The position numbers were made by a program, and so were the translations under genes. From contig PBIO01000026.1 in NCBI GenBank assembly GCA_002720865.1, positions 1 through 40,805 of the forward strand: DNA of 40,805 nt, read 5' to 3'. The notes beneath the pieces were generated by a model that saw only the letters and a list, made by a program, of their open reading frames with translations, did no database searches and was not told the origin of the DNA. Below are positions 14,370-22,993 of the stretch, one piece after another (positions within the stretch are counted from its first letter, which is position 1; each line of letters begins with the position of its first letter). Source of the DNA: Halobacteriovorax sp. (GTDB lineage Bacteria > Bdellovibrionota > Bacteriovoracia > Bacteriovoracales > Bacteriovoracaceae).

Positions 14370-15967
14370 TCTCTATAGTCAGAGTTTTTATAAAATTTCA
14401 CTTCTTCATTTTTTTCCATTGCTAACTTTAAATCCCAATCACTTTTTACTGAAAAACAAACTCTTCCTTTTCCATCATAACAAATATTAGAAGCGTTCTT
14501 AGTAATAAAGTCGTCTTTTTGTTTATCATTGGTGAATTTAAGCCAGCGGACTCCTGCAAAGGGATAGGATTCATAAGCACCTTGAACATTGTACTCATCT
14601 TCTAGTCTTGCCTTAACAACTTCGAACTGAAGCATTCCAACGGCTCCAAGAATTTTTTCATTAATAGTATGCCTAGTGAAAAGCTGAACGGTTCCTTCTT
14701 CAGAGAGCTGTTGAAGGCCTTTGTCGAGTTGCTTGCCCTTCATTGGGTCTTTGAGAATGACTTTATTAAAAATCTCTGGGGCAAATGAGGGGATCCCAGT
14801 TATTTGAATTTTTTCACCTTCGGTAAAGGTATCCCCAATTTGGAACTTACCAGTATCATGAAGACCAATTATATCTCCGGGGAGAGCATACTCTGTTATT
14901 TCTCGATCTTGGGCCTGAAACATTAGGGGGCTAGGGATCTTTATATCTTTGCCTGATCTTACGTGATGAATTTTTTGCCCTCTCTCAAATCGTCCTGAAC
15001 AAACTCTCATAAAAGCAACACGGTCTCTATGCCTCTTATCCATATTGGCCTGAATCTTAAAAATAAAGCCGCTAAACTTCTTCTCAGAAGGCTCAACGAT
15101 TCTAGTCTCGGCCGATTCATCGTAAGGGGGTAATTTAACCTCTTTAGAAAGTGGTCCCGGAGCATGGCCTGCGATCATGTCGAGGACTTCTTTAACTCCA
15201 AAGTTATTAAGGGCCGACCCAAAGTAGACAGGTGTCATTATCCCAGCTAAGAATTCCTCTTCATCAAAAGCTGGCATGAGTTCTTTAACCATCTCTAAGT
15301 CATTCTTTAATTTTTCTTGAAGGGTATCACCGATATAAGCCAATACTTCATCAGAATCTAAGTTACTGGCATCCATTATCTTGGGTTTATTAGGATCATT
15401 TTTATCTTCAAAAACCTGAATAGTTTTATTTTGAATATCATAAACGCCCTTGAAGTCGACACCATCTCCGATAGGCCAAGTCATAGGGACACATTGAATA
15501 GAGCAGATCTCTTCTACATTATCTATCAATTCAAATGGATCTAGGGCGTCCCGATCAAATTTATTCATAAACGTGACAATTGGAGTGTCTCTCATTCGGC
15601 AGACCTCCATTAACTTCTTTGTCTGCTCCTCAACACCTTTGGCAGAGTCGATCATCATTAGTACTGACTCAACTGCAGTTAGAGTTCTATAAGTATCTTC
15701 GGAAAAATCTTTATGCCCAGGAGTATCAAGTAAATGCATGGCCCTTTTTGAATAGGGAAAGCTCATTACAGAGGAAGTAATTGAGATACCACGCTCTTTT
15801 TCCATCTCCATCCAATCAGACTTTGCATAGTTTCCTTGCTTAGACTTTACCATCCCAGCTTCTCGTATAACGCGACCAAACCAAAGTAGTTTTTCAGTCA
15901 TGGTTGTTTTACCAGCATCGGGGTGAGAAATAATTGCGAAGGTGGCTCGCTTTGCGTTGTGATCCAT
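14366..15967 (-). CDS. prfC: Peptide chain release factor 3
   Basis: A GTPase that removes RF1 and RF2 from the ribosome after termination. The 533-aa length matches E. coli RF3 (529). The translational GTPase domain is complete: G1 in S-H-P-D-A-G-K-T-T, G2 in R-G-I-S-I-T, G3 D-T-P-G-H-K-D-F-S-E-D-T-Y-R (the RF3-type continuation) and G4 N-K-F-D. The RF3 C-terminal domain follows with the characteristic G-M-L-Q-F-E-V-V and a W-L-K-F segment. AGGAAG precedes the ATG, and a good promoter lies 28-56 bases upstream. It is transcribed alone. Confidence 0.97.
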   Translation of the reverse strand: MDHNAKRATFAIISHPDAGKTTMTEKLLWFGRVIREAGMVKSKQGNYAKSDWMEMEKERGISITSSVMSFPYSKRAMHLLDTPGHKDFSEDTYRTLTAVESVLMMIDSAKGVEEQTKKLMEVCRMRDTPIVTFMNKFDRDALDPFELIDNVEEICSIQCVPMTWPIGDGVDFKGVYDIQNKTIQVFEDKNDPNKPKIMDASNLDSDEVLAYIGDTLQEKLKNDLEMVKELMPAFDEEEFLAGIMTPVYFGSALNNFGVKEVLDMIAGHAPGPLSKEVKLPPYDESAETRIVEPSEKKFSGFIFKIQANMDKRHRDRVAFMRVCSGRFERGQKIHHVRSGKDIKIPSPLMFQAQDREITEYALPGDIIGLHDTGKFQIGDTFTEGEKIQITGIPSFAPEIFNKVILKDPMKGKQLDKGLQQLSEEGTVQLFTRHTINEKILGAVGMLQFEVVKARLEDEYNVQGAYESYPFAGVRWLKFTNDKQKDDFITKNASNICYDGKGRVCFSVKSDWDLKLAMEKNEEVKFYKNSDYRD

Positions 15968-15994
15968 ATGTCTTCCTAAAAAATAAGATAAGTA

Positions 15995-16023
15995 TGTATA
16001 ACCTAAGGCCTAGCTCTCGTAAA
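15995..16023 (-). promoter_or_regulatory. Candidate sigma-70 promoter of prfC
   Basis: On the minus strand, TTTACG (16018-16023) is the -35 element and TATACA (15995-16000) the -10, with a 17-base spacer. The start of transcription would be about 20 bases before the prfC ATG. Confidence 0.6.
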
Positions 16024-16105
16024 TTTCTTTGTCGTGGGGTGAATAGATAAGCATAAATGCCTCATATTTATGGCTTTAAAACCGATAAGAAATAAGTCTA
16101 AGTGC

Positions 16106-16117
16106 ACGTAAATACGT
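16106..16117. promoter_or_regulatory. Inverted repeat between divergent genes
   Basis: ACGTA and TACGT flank two A residues in the gap between prfC (minus) and the exported protein at 16200 (plus). It lies 45 bases upstream of a TATACT box at 16162-16167 that could be the -10 of the plus-strand gene. It may be an operator or a chance palindrome. Confidence 0.3.
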
Positions 16118-16199
16118 AGGGGAATGATACCTCTAAGGGAAAGTAAGTCTCCGTATTATTATATACTTAGAAAAATAAACAAGTTGAAAGGGAGTTGGT

Positions 16200-17345
16200 G
16201 TGAAGTCTTTAGTCTGCATTATATTTATCCTACTGATGAATAGTGCAGCGGCCTTTACTATAGGGGAAAAGAAAAGCTCACTAACCCCAAGCTATAATTC
16301 TCAACAGGCCTTTGAAGAGGCAAATATCTCTAATTTTAATTCAACTATCGATTTTTATAATTCTAATCGAAATGGACAACGCAAAATTTTGAATAGTATC
16401 AAAGATAAAAAAGACAAAGCTGTCTTTAGAGAATATTTGATTCGTAATCGGATAGTAAAACTTCCAAAAATAAACAAATTAAAAGGTAAGGCGTACTTAA
16501 AGTTCAGAGATAATCTTATCGTTTTTTCACTTTCTTCTTTAGCTAAAGGTGAGCTACTTGTGAATGATAAGCTGGTGAGGTTAACTGGAAACAGCATGTC
16601 GAGTAAGTATCTTCAATATAAAAAAGAATTAAAGAGCGTTCCTAAATTTTCATTTTTATCCCTTTTTATTAACGACGCTTTTGCTATAGGTCCTTCACCA
16701 AAGCTAGATAAGCTTCTTGTTGCGACAATGATGAAGCTAACAACCGACTTCGAAGATCGTGGCCTATGTGCCATGTGCGATGATGAAAACGAAGAACAAA
16801 TGGCTTCGAACTTTAAGAAAGTCGTCAGGAAAATGGAAGAGATGGCCAATAAATGTGAAAGCGGAAGTTATGCAAAATTCACAGACGAAAGTGAAGTAGG
16901 AAGACTGGCATATTCATTAGATCAGCTACAGCAGTACAAGCCTAATATCTCAGACGATTATGAACTAAGTGAGCTCTTAGATAAAAAATTCAAAATGTTA
17001 GAGAACGAGACTTATAAGGAAAATATAACCTGTGGGCAATTGGCCTATTTAGCAAATAAAACAGAGGTTCATAAAAAATTTAGACATCTTTCTAATAGAA
17101 GTAATAATCCAATAGCTGGATATCTTGGATCTACAAGTGCTGGAGTTCAAGAAGATGGTGATGAGTTTGAACGTTATATAGGGGAGAAGTGTGAATCCCA
17201 TGCGAGATTGATGGCATGCCTTTCCACTAGAACGGATTATGGTAAGTCTGTTTATAACAGGGATGCCGGGCGCAATGAATACAAAAGAATTAAAGTTGGT
17301 AGAGACGTAAGTGATTCCTATAAACACCACTTGATTTTAAAATAA
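16200..17345 (+). CDS. Exported protein of unknown function with an internal A-F-A segment
   Basis: A 381-aa protein starting at GTG with AAAGGGAG about six bases upstream and a signal peptide M-K-S-L-V-C-I-I-F-I-L-L, cleavage near A-A-A-F. Residues 150-162 form a short hydrophobic segment ending in I-N-D-A-F-A, which looks like a second signal-peptidase site inside the mature protein. Similar segments occur in the exported proteins at 24721 and 26707. A C-A-M-C pair and five further cysteines lie in the C-terminal half. A TATACT box at 16162-16167 may be its -10. Its end is three bases from the convergent cysteine-repeat gene. No family is recognised. Confidence 0.82.
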   Translation: MKSLVCIIFILLMNSAAAFTIGEKKSSLTPSYNSQQAFEEANISNFNSTIDFYNSNRNGQRKILNSIKDKKDKAVFREYLIRNRIVKLPKINKLKGKAYLKFRDNLIVFSLSSLAKGELLVNDKLVRLTGNSMSSKYLQYKKELKSVPKFSFLSLFINDAFAIGPSPKLDKLLVATMMKLTTDFEDRGLCAMCDDENEEQMASNFKKVVRKMEEMANKCESGSYAKFTDESEVGRLAYSLDQLQQYKPNISDDYELSELLDKKFKMLENETYKENITCGQLAYLANKTEVHKKFRHLSNRSNNPIAGYLGSTSAGVQEDGDEFERYIGEKCESHARLMACLSTRTDYGKSVYNRDAGRNEYKRIKVGRDVSDSYKHHLILK

Positions 17346-17348
17346 GAT

Positions 17349-18161
17349 CTAGTCTTTACACTCCTCAGCTGGAACTTGCTTGATGTAATTATCACCTTTA
17401 GTTTCAGAGTCAACTTCATAACATTTGCCTGTAATTTGATTAGGTTCTTTATAAAAATAGAAGTCTGTTTTATTAGGTCTGCAATTTTTAACCTTTACCG
17501 ATTGAGAGTATTTATTATTAGGATTTGTACTCATTTCTAAGCAATAGCCTTTAAAGGAGCTAGTCCTAATGAAGCGGTAAATAGGCTTTTCGGGTCTGCA
17601 AAAACTTTTTTTAACTGAGAGCTTTTTAGTTCCATCTGCGCTCACGTTATAACAAGTTCCACTCATTTCGGAGGAGGGGATCCAGACTAAATTGGAATCT
17701 TCATCGAGGCAATCAGAGGACTTTGTCTTTCGGTAATAGTCTGCTCCTTCTGTTTTTAAATCGATTTCATAGCACCCAAACTTTCCATTTATATTAAGCT
17801 GCCTATAACCGGTTTTTTCGGTTTTACATTTTTTTATATCGACGTAGGAGAAATATTTCATCCCTCCAGTCTTGGTATCTCCTTGTAAGCATCGACCAGA
17901 TTTTGGCATAAAAAAATAAGAGAGTAGTTTATCGTCAGGCTTACATTTTTTGGAGGGGACTTTTTTAGAGTAATCAAATTGAGCTTTTTTAAACAAGTCT
18001 TTCGAATCGGCCTTACTATTAGTCTCTACACAGATCCCTGATTCAACCTCTCCTGCGCTTTTTAGAACCCAAGTGTAACGGATATTGGCAAAAGACAAGT
18101 TTTGCCCGATAAGAAATGTTTGAAGTGCAATGATAAAACAAAAACGATACTTAAGTGTCAT
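17349..18161 (-). CDS. Exported protein with six cysteine-pair repeats
   Basis: A 270-aa protein with a signal peptide (hydrophobic to about residue 20, cleavage near S-F-A-N). The mature part consists of about six modules of 35-50 residues, each opening with G-x-C-[YLV] and closing with [KS]-x-x-C-[KRL]-x-[DE/N]. Examples are G-R-C-L-Q-G, F-G-C-Y-E-I, G-T-C-Y-N-V, G-Y-C-L-E-M and G-K-C-Y-E-V. This gives twelve cysteines, probably one disulphide per module. Aromatic residues recur before each G-x-C. No known repeat family is recognised; an adhesive or ligand-binding role is only a guess. It lies 29 bases after the 1220-aa kinase-like gene on the same strand and is likely co-transcribed. A hairpin encloses its start codon. 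Confidence 0.85.
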   Translation of the reverse strand: MTLKYRFCFIIALQTFLIGQNLSFANIRYTWVLKSAGEVESGICVETNSKADSKDLFKKAQFDYSKKVPSKKCKPDDKLLSYFFMPKSGRCLQGDTKTGGMKYFSYVDIKKCKTEKTGYRQLNINGKFGCYEIDLKTEGADYYRKTKSSDCLDEDSNLVWIPSSEMSGTCYNVSADGTKKLSVKKSFCRPEKPIYRFIRTSSFKGYCLEMSTNPNNKYSQSVKVKNCRPNKTDFYFYKEPNQITGKCYEVDSETKGDNYIKQVPAEECKD

Positions 18162-18182
18162 TACTGATATAATAACACTTAA
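18151..18182 (-). promoter_or_regulatory. Inverted repeat enclosing the start codon of the cysteine-repeat gene
   Basis: TTAAGTGT (18151-18158) and ACACTTAA (18175-18182) are perfect complements eight bases long. In the minus-strand mRNA the ATG lies in the 16-base loop, touching the stem. There is no recognisable ribosome-binding site. Folding could restrict initiation and make expression depend on ribosomes arriving from the upstream gene. Confidence 0.45.
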
Positions 18183-18190
18183 GCTTATTT

Positions 18191-21100
18191 TTAGAAAGGT
18201 CTAGGGGCCTTCACTTCAGGAGGTTTCCCAAAGAGTAGGTCAATAAGGCTACTGTTACTATTAGCGTGAATAGAAACCGGAGTAAAATCATTCTCTTTTA
18301 AGAACTTTCTAATAGGTGGAGTATATTTATAACTTCCCCAGCTATGCCCAGCAAACCTTCTACCGGCCACTGCCTCTTGCTGTTGCATTGTTGAAAAGCT
18401 TGGGAGAATACCGTGAATCTCTCCCATAACAAATATAGACTTTGGTCCAAGAACTGTTCTAAGTAGGTCTAATCCATATTTTTGAACTTTAAAAAAGTAT
18501 AAGAGCTTAGCAAAGTTTGTAGTAAGTTTCTTTGGGTTATCTTGATTCTCAAGTATATCTTTTCTAATTGACAAAAAGCGCTCAAGATAAGGATTCTCTT
18601 TACATAAACCAATTCTTCTTTGCGTTAAACATCTTCTCTCAAATTTTCTAAAATAACTTAGAAGTTCTTTTTTTCTTAGTGTTTTTAAGCGCTCAGCTAG
18701 CTTTTTACCTTTTACAAATATTCGCATTCGGGCATGAAGCTTTCTGTAGTGTGGGACTTCATCTTTTGAGGGAAGAACATAGTCTCTAAAGAAAGGCTTT
18801 TCTTTGGTTTTAGAAAACTTGCTGTTAAGTCTATTAATAAACTTTAAAAGCTTCTTCTTTTTAAGCTTTCTTTTATAAAAAGCAAACTCTAGCATTCCGG
18901 TCATACGGTCTAAATCTTCAGCATCAGTTTCAACCCAGACACTCGTTGTGTCTTCGCTAATTACTGAAGTATGAGAAAGATCACTGATAATATTAATTCT
19001 TTCTACTCCTCCAAGGAGGCTAGATTCCCTAAAGGCTCTATAGAACTTTCTTTTTACGCCGTTTCTAAGGGTTACATCAACCTCAGACTCACCGCTACTC
19101 ATATTGCTACCAAACAAAAATAGAAATTTTGAATATAGTCTCTTTACCTTGGCTTTTCCAACCATCGAAAATCTTCTTCTGGCCATGGCAGGAAGTGAAT
19201 CACTACCATCTTTCATGAGTTCTCTAAAGGCGGCTAGTTCATTGACTCTATTGTCTGCGTACTTATTGCCTTGAAGTTCATACACGGGAAGATCAAACTC
19301 AAAAAACTCTGATTCATATGTATAATTATTAAAAGAGATATTTAGATCTAAGATAGGAGCTTTAAAGAGAATAAAATCAGATAGACCATAGTTTACACCG
19401 GCTGAGATCCCTCTACTTCTTATCTTCTCTTGTAGGACATAAAGCTGTCCGAAAGAATCTCTTCCAAAATATACAGGGTTTGATTTTTGCCAGGAATAAT
19501 GAATTGAAGCGTTTAAAGTTAGTCCATTAATAATTTGGCTACCACCAGCTCCTATACTAAATCCATAAGCATCACTGACTTTAAAGACTTCACCTTTTTT
19601 AAGTAAGTTTGGTACCTCTTTTTTATAGCGAGTAAAATATTTAAAAATCTTAAATGGCTTCAAAAAACCATCTTTCCAGCTGTTGGCAAAATGAATGTAC
19701 TCAAAATCTCTTTGCCAGATTTTTAGTCCTGCACCAACACTTACTGGGAAGTCTTTCATAACTTTACTTAAAAACCCAGTTCCAACACCGATCTTTATTG
19801 AAAGAACATCTCTTACAACCCAAGTCTGGTTTTCTCCAGGGCCATAGTTTACAGCTTGTCCATTTTTAGAAAGACTTCTGTTAAAACTAATTCCAAAATT
19901 ATTCATGATCTTATTAAAATTAAAGTTCTTGGTATTCTTCCCATCCCATAGAGCATTTTCATCTGAGGCACCAAGTTCTATTCGGCTAGAGATCCTGGCC
20001 ATTAACTTCTCGCCTATGAGTTCTGTTTTGAGAAAACTGCTGATTCCATCGAGAATAAACCCAAGAACGCCGATATGTGAGGCATTATTGTTTGTATAGC
20101 CTTGAAAATTATCAACTATGATCTCACCATCTTCAATCGTACCTTCTTCATTATAGGTGTCGATATTGGGTATTTTGATTATTGGATATTCGTCTTTAAG
20201 TTTAAAGGCCTCAACAATTTCATTCCTTCTGTGAATAAGCTTTAGGATGTACATCGTTTCAACTGGCTGAGGGTAATCAGCTTTTTTCACAGCGTTTTCT
20301 ATGTCTTTTCTAGATAGGTTAGCAATTCTTCGTGCCATCCATTTCACATCTGACCAAGTGGTACCAACAAATTTTTTCTGATCTTGCATCACATCTGCCC
20401 ACCAAATATGAACACCGCCATCGTCTTTCATGTGAAGCATTGATTTATTAAAACTATTTACGCCGTATCGTAGAGCTCCCTTTGCTGTATCGATGGGTTT
20501 AGATAAATTAAAACCACCGTGAAGGGAGTAACCTACATCTTGCATTGAATAAAGTACTTTAGGGTTTTTATCGATATTATCCACTAGGACTTTATGATTC
20601 CCTGCTTTTGTATCAAAGAGGTTTATAAAGCCGTACCAAAGAACAAGTGATCTATGCTCTCTTCTGTTAAAGTGATCCCAACCTTCAGGGTGGTAGCCCT
20701 CTAGTCTTTCCATACCTTCATAGCGACTCTCAATTGAGACATCTCTTAGAACAACCCATTGCTCCTTTTCATCAGGAGAACTTTTAGAGTCAATGTAGTT
20801 GGCCATATCTCTATTATCTTTTCGATATTTTCTTTTCCATTTTGTGGCAAAGGCCTCAAAAGAGTTTTTCCCAAGATACAGTTTTACTTTACGTCTAGGC
20901 ATGATTGGGTCTTGATGCATTCCTAAGCTTTTAGCGAGTTCAGAAGCTAAAATCTCACTATGGACTTCAAATCCCATTTTAATTTTCACTTTATATTTCT
21001 TCCCATTTCTTTCAAAAGAGGCCTGTAATTTCGGGCTTCCTGAACTCCCATATTTCATTTTTCTGAAGGTTAGTTTTTCACTTTCCTCTGGAAAGATAAC

Positions 21101-21853
21101 TTTATTAACTTTTTCAGGAGAAGGTACTATGTCAATAAGCGGATTAGTAACTGGATTTAGCCTTGAGATATCAAAATCACAACCTTTAAGCTCTCTTAAC
21201 TCTTCTTCCGTTAAAATTTGATCAAGTGTTTTATCTTCTTTTAAGCAGGAATTGATTTGTTCAATATATTCTTCTTCTACAATTAAATTATTTGCTTCAA
21301 CCTTTACTTCTTTTTCTGGTGAATAACCATAACCAAAGATCCCGAGAACTCTTCTAATTGGGCTGATGTCGTGATGCCAGATATTTCGAATAGCTCCCGG
21401 CAGATAATACATTTTATAAAGCTCGATAAATTCGTCGAGTACTCCATCAATCATTTCTTGTGGAGAATTTGATTTTAATAAATTTATGGCCATCTTAATT
21501 TTTGGTATCAGATATAGGTTATAACCTTTTAAGAGTCCGCTTTTCTTTTCATCAAGCTCTTTCAAGGCTGCCTTTTTCGCATCCTTAAAGCCCTCTAGTT
21601 CAAGCTCCAATTTTTCTATCAGTTTTGTCTCGTAGGCATCGCTGGCTAAATGCTTTTTTTCTTTATGTAGCCTTTTAAGAAAGCTTTCAAATTTTTGAGG
21701 ATTATACTCACCATCTTCTGATTTAAAGTTTGTTTGAATAAACTTTTCTGCAATTTGAATATGATTTTTATGAAGAGGAGCGTGGTTTGTATAAGAAAAC
21801 CCTGCAAAACTCCAAATAATGGCCGTTAAAACCAAAAGATTAGTAATTCTCAT
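18191..21853 (-). CDS. Large exported protein with a protein-kinase-like core
   Basis: A 1220-aa protein with a signal peptide (M-R-I-T-N-L-L-V-L-T-A-I-I-W, cleavage near G-F-S-Y). Residues about 265-545 carry the ordered motifs of a kinase-like fold: a beta-strand Lys in Y-K-V-K-I-K (K288-K292), a helix Glu in H-S-E-I-L-A-S-E-L-A-K-S-L-G (E300), a catalytic-loop-like F-D-T-K-A-G-N (D414, K416, N419, matching D-x-K-x-x-N) and a D-x-G as M-Q-D-V-G (D439). The Glu context also recalls HipA- and CotH-type kinases. Residues 640-870 are rich in Gly and alternating residues (beta-rich), and the last 250 residues are basic and helical. Substrate and activity are unknown, and an exported kinase would need a periplasmic phosphate donor. 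The cysteine-repeat gene follows. Confidence 0.75.
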   Translation of the reverse strand: MRITNLLVLTAIIWSFAGFSYTNHAPLHKNHIQIAEKFIQTNFKSEDGEYNPQKFESFLKRLHKEKKHLASDAYETKLIEKLELELEGFKDAKKAALKELDEKKSGLLKGYNLYLIPKIKMAINLLKSNSPQEMIDGVLDEFIELYKMYYLPGAIRNIWHHDISPIRRVLGIFGYGYSPEKEVKVEANNLIVEEEYIEQINSCLKEDKTLDQILTEEELRELKGCDFDISRLNPVTNPLIDIVPSPEKVNKVIFPEESEKLTFRKMKYGSSGSPKLQASFERNGKKYKVKIKMGFEVHSEILASELAKSLGMHQDPIMPRRKVKLYLGKNSFEAFATKWKRKYRKDNRDMANYIDSKSSPDEKEQWVVLRDVSIESRYEGMERLEGYHPEGWDHFNRREHRSLVLWYGFINLFDTKAGNHKVLVDNIDKNPKVLYSMQDVGYSLHGGFNLSKPIDTAKGALRYGVNSFNKSMLHMKDDGGVHIWWADVMQDQKKFVGTTWSDVKWMARRIANLSRKDIENAVKKADYPQPVETMYILKLIHRRNEIVEAFKLKDEYPIIKIPNIDTYNEEGTIEDGEIIVDNFQGYTNNNASHIGVLGFILDGISSFLKTELIGEKLMARISSRIELGASDENALWDGKNTKNFNFNKIMNNFGISFNRSLSKNGQAVNYGPGENQTWVVRDVLSIKIGVGTGFLSKVMKDFPVSVGAGLKIWQRDFEYIHFANSWKDGFLKPFKIFKYFTRYKKEVPNLLKKGEVFKVSDAYGFSIGAGGSQIINGLTLNASIHYSWQKSNPVYFGRDSFGQLYVLQEKIRSRGISAGVNYGLSDFILFKAPILDLNISFNNYTYESEFFEFDLPVYELQGNKYADNRVNELAAFRELMKDGSDSLPAMARRRFSMVGKAKVKRLYSKFLFLFGSNMSSGESEVDVTLRNGVKRKFYRAFRESSLLGGVERINIISDLSHTSVISEDTTSVWVETDAEDLDRMTGMLEFAFYKRKLKKKKLLKFINRLNSKFSKTKEKPFFRDYVLPSKDEVPHYRKLHARMRIFVKGKKLAERLKTLRKKELLSYFRKFERRCLTQRRIGLCKENPYLERFLSIRKDILENQDNPKKLTTNFAKLLYFFKVQKYGLDLLRTVLGPKSIFVMGEIHGILPSFSTMQQQEAVAGRRFAGHSWGSYKYTPPIRKFLKENDFTPVSIHANSNSSLIDLLFGKPPEVKAPRPF

Positions 21854-21885
21854 CCCACAACCCGTTAAATTAATAAGCCGTGACC

Positions 21886-21902
21886 ATACCCGATATGGGT
21901 AT
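21886..21902. promoter_or_regulatory. Inverted repeat between divergent genes
   Basis: ATACCC (21886-21891) and GGGTAT (21897-21902) surround GATAT, 33 bases upstream of the 1220-aa gene's start. The position suits an operator for that gene or for the divergent membrane-protein gene. Confidence 0.35.
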
Positions 21903-21960
21903 TGAAATATATTAAGACCTTCAAATCTTGTAATATTTATAGTTTAGGAAGGAAGGGTAA

Positions 21961-21999
21961 GTGTTTGAAAATATTGCCAATAAAAGGGGAGTAAGCTAA
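21961..21999 (+). CDS. Possible 12-codon leader ORF upstream of the membrane protein
   Basis: GTG at 21961 is preceded by AGGAAGGAAGGG and opens a frame M-F-E-N-I-A-N-K-R-G-V-S ending in TAA at 21997-21999. It is in frame with, and nine bases short of, the ATG at 22009. The main gene has no ribosome-binding site at normal distance (GGGGAG lies 18 bases away inside this ORF), so re-initiation after the leader is plausible. The evidence is limited to the strong Shine-Dalgarno run. Confidence 0.3.
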   Translation: MFENIANKRGVS

Positions 22000-22008
22000 G
22001 TTATTTAT

Positions 22009-22989
22009 ATGATATCAAAAATTAAAAAAGAAGACATCTACTACTATCTGATGCTGGCAATGGGCTGTGCTCTGTTTTCTGGATACCGCTTCACAAATAT
22101 AATGCTCGATTGGATCGGTTTTGAGAAAATTCTTAATTTTGATTACCACAGACCTTTTGTAGGAAGAGTCCTAATTCCATCAATCGCTAAATTAATTAAT
22201 AGTTTTGGATTATCACCTGAATTAACTTTTAACCTTTTAGAGGTCATTGGTTGTATTTTGGCGGTAGTTTTCTTTAAGAAATATTTAAACCTCTTTATCC
22301 AAAATGAAAGAACTTCACGTCTTCTCTCATACTCTCTACTTTTGGTTCTTCCATATCAGCTTCTGTTGCCTAGATTAATTAATACTTGGTACTGCTATGA
22401 TATATACTCAGTCTTTTTTGTCTCAGCACTTTTGTATTATTTAGTTCAAGAAAAATTTCTTTGGTTTTATTTACTATATATTTTAGCGGTTTTTAACCGA
22501 GAGACCCCAGCATTTATCTCTATATTGATGGCCATTACCTTTTTTAATAAAATGCCTTTGAAGAAGCTCGCTCTGCATGGCCTACTGCAAGTAAGTATCT
22601 TTTTTGCCGTAAGAGGAATAATAGAACATTTAATTTTAAAAGGGACACCTGGCGGTGTTTACGAAGATAATTTGGCCCATAATATTGGATTCTTTAAACA
22701 AACTTTTAATGGAATTTTTAATGGGCGTTTAAACAAGTCTCTATTTGATCTTCTCTACTTGCTAACAACATTTTGGGTACTACCTTACTTTGTCATTCCC
22801 TTTAGAAAGCATATTAAAAATGAATTTTTATCAAAGTCAATGTTGGTCTTTATTCCTTATGGGGTGATAGTTTTTTTCATAGGGATGATGCCAGAAATAC
22901 GCTTTTATTCTGAGATGACCCCTATTTTCTTAGCGCCTGCGCTTGTTATTATCGTAGATTTAATTCGAGAGAGTAAAAAAGAGGTCTAA
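22009..22989 (+). CDS. Polytopic membrane protein, possibly a GT-C-type glycosyltransferase
   Basis: A 326-aa inner-membrane protein with about eight hydrophobic helices. It contains F-D-Y-H-R-P-F-V-G-R-V-L-I-P in the first loop and V-F-N-R-E-T-P-A-F near residue 165. An N-R-E-T motif after a membrane helix also appears in some bacterial GT-C-like or polymerase-like membrane proteins, but I cannot place this one in a named family. Upstream in-frame TAA limits the start to ATG 22009. It converges with the sensor-kinase gene, four bases away. Role unknown. Confidence 0.78.
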   Translation: MISKIKKEDIYYYLMLAMGCALFSGYRFTNIMLDWIGFEKILNFDYHRPFVGRVLIPSIAKLINSFGLSPELTFNLLEVIGCILAVVFFKKYLNLFIQNERTSRLLSYSLLLVLPYQLLLPRLINTWYCYDIYSVFFVSALLYYLVQEKFLWFYLLYILAVFNRETPAFISILMAITFFNKMPLKKLALHGLLQVSIFFAVRGIIEHLILKGTPGGVYEDNLAHNIGFFKQTFNGIFNGRLNKSLFDLLYLLTTFWVLPYFVIPFRKHIKNEFLSKSMLVFIPYGVIVFFIGMMPEIRFYSEMTPIFLAPALVIIVDLIRESKKEV

Positions 22990-22993
22990 GAGT

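Noticed and set aside
14302-14490. Plus-strand 62-codon frame across the prfC end
   Set aside because: It overlaps the ends of two real genes in another frame and lacks a start signal.
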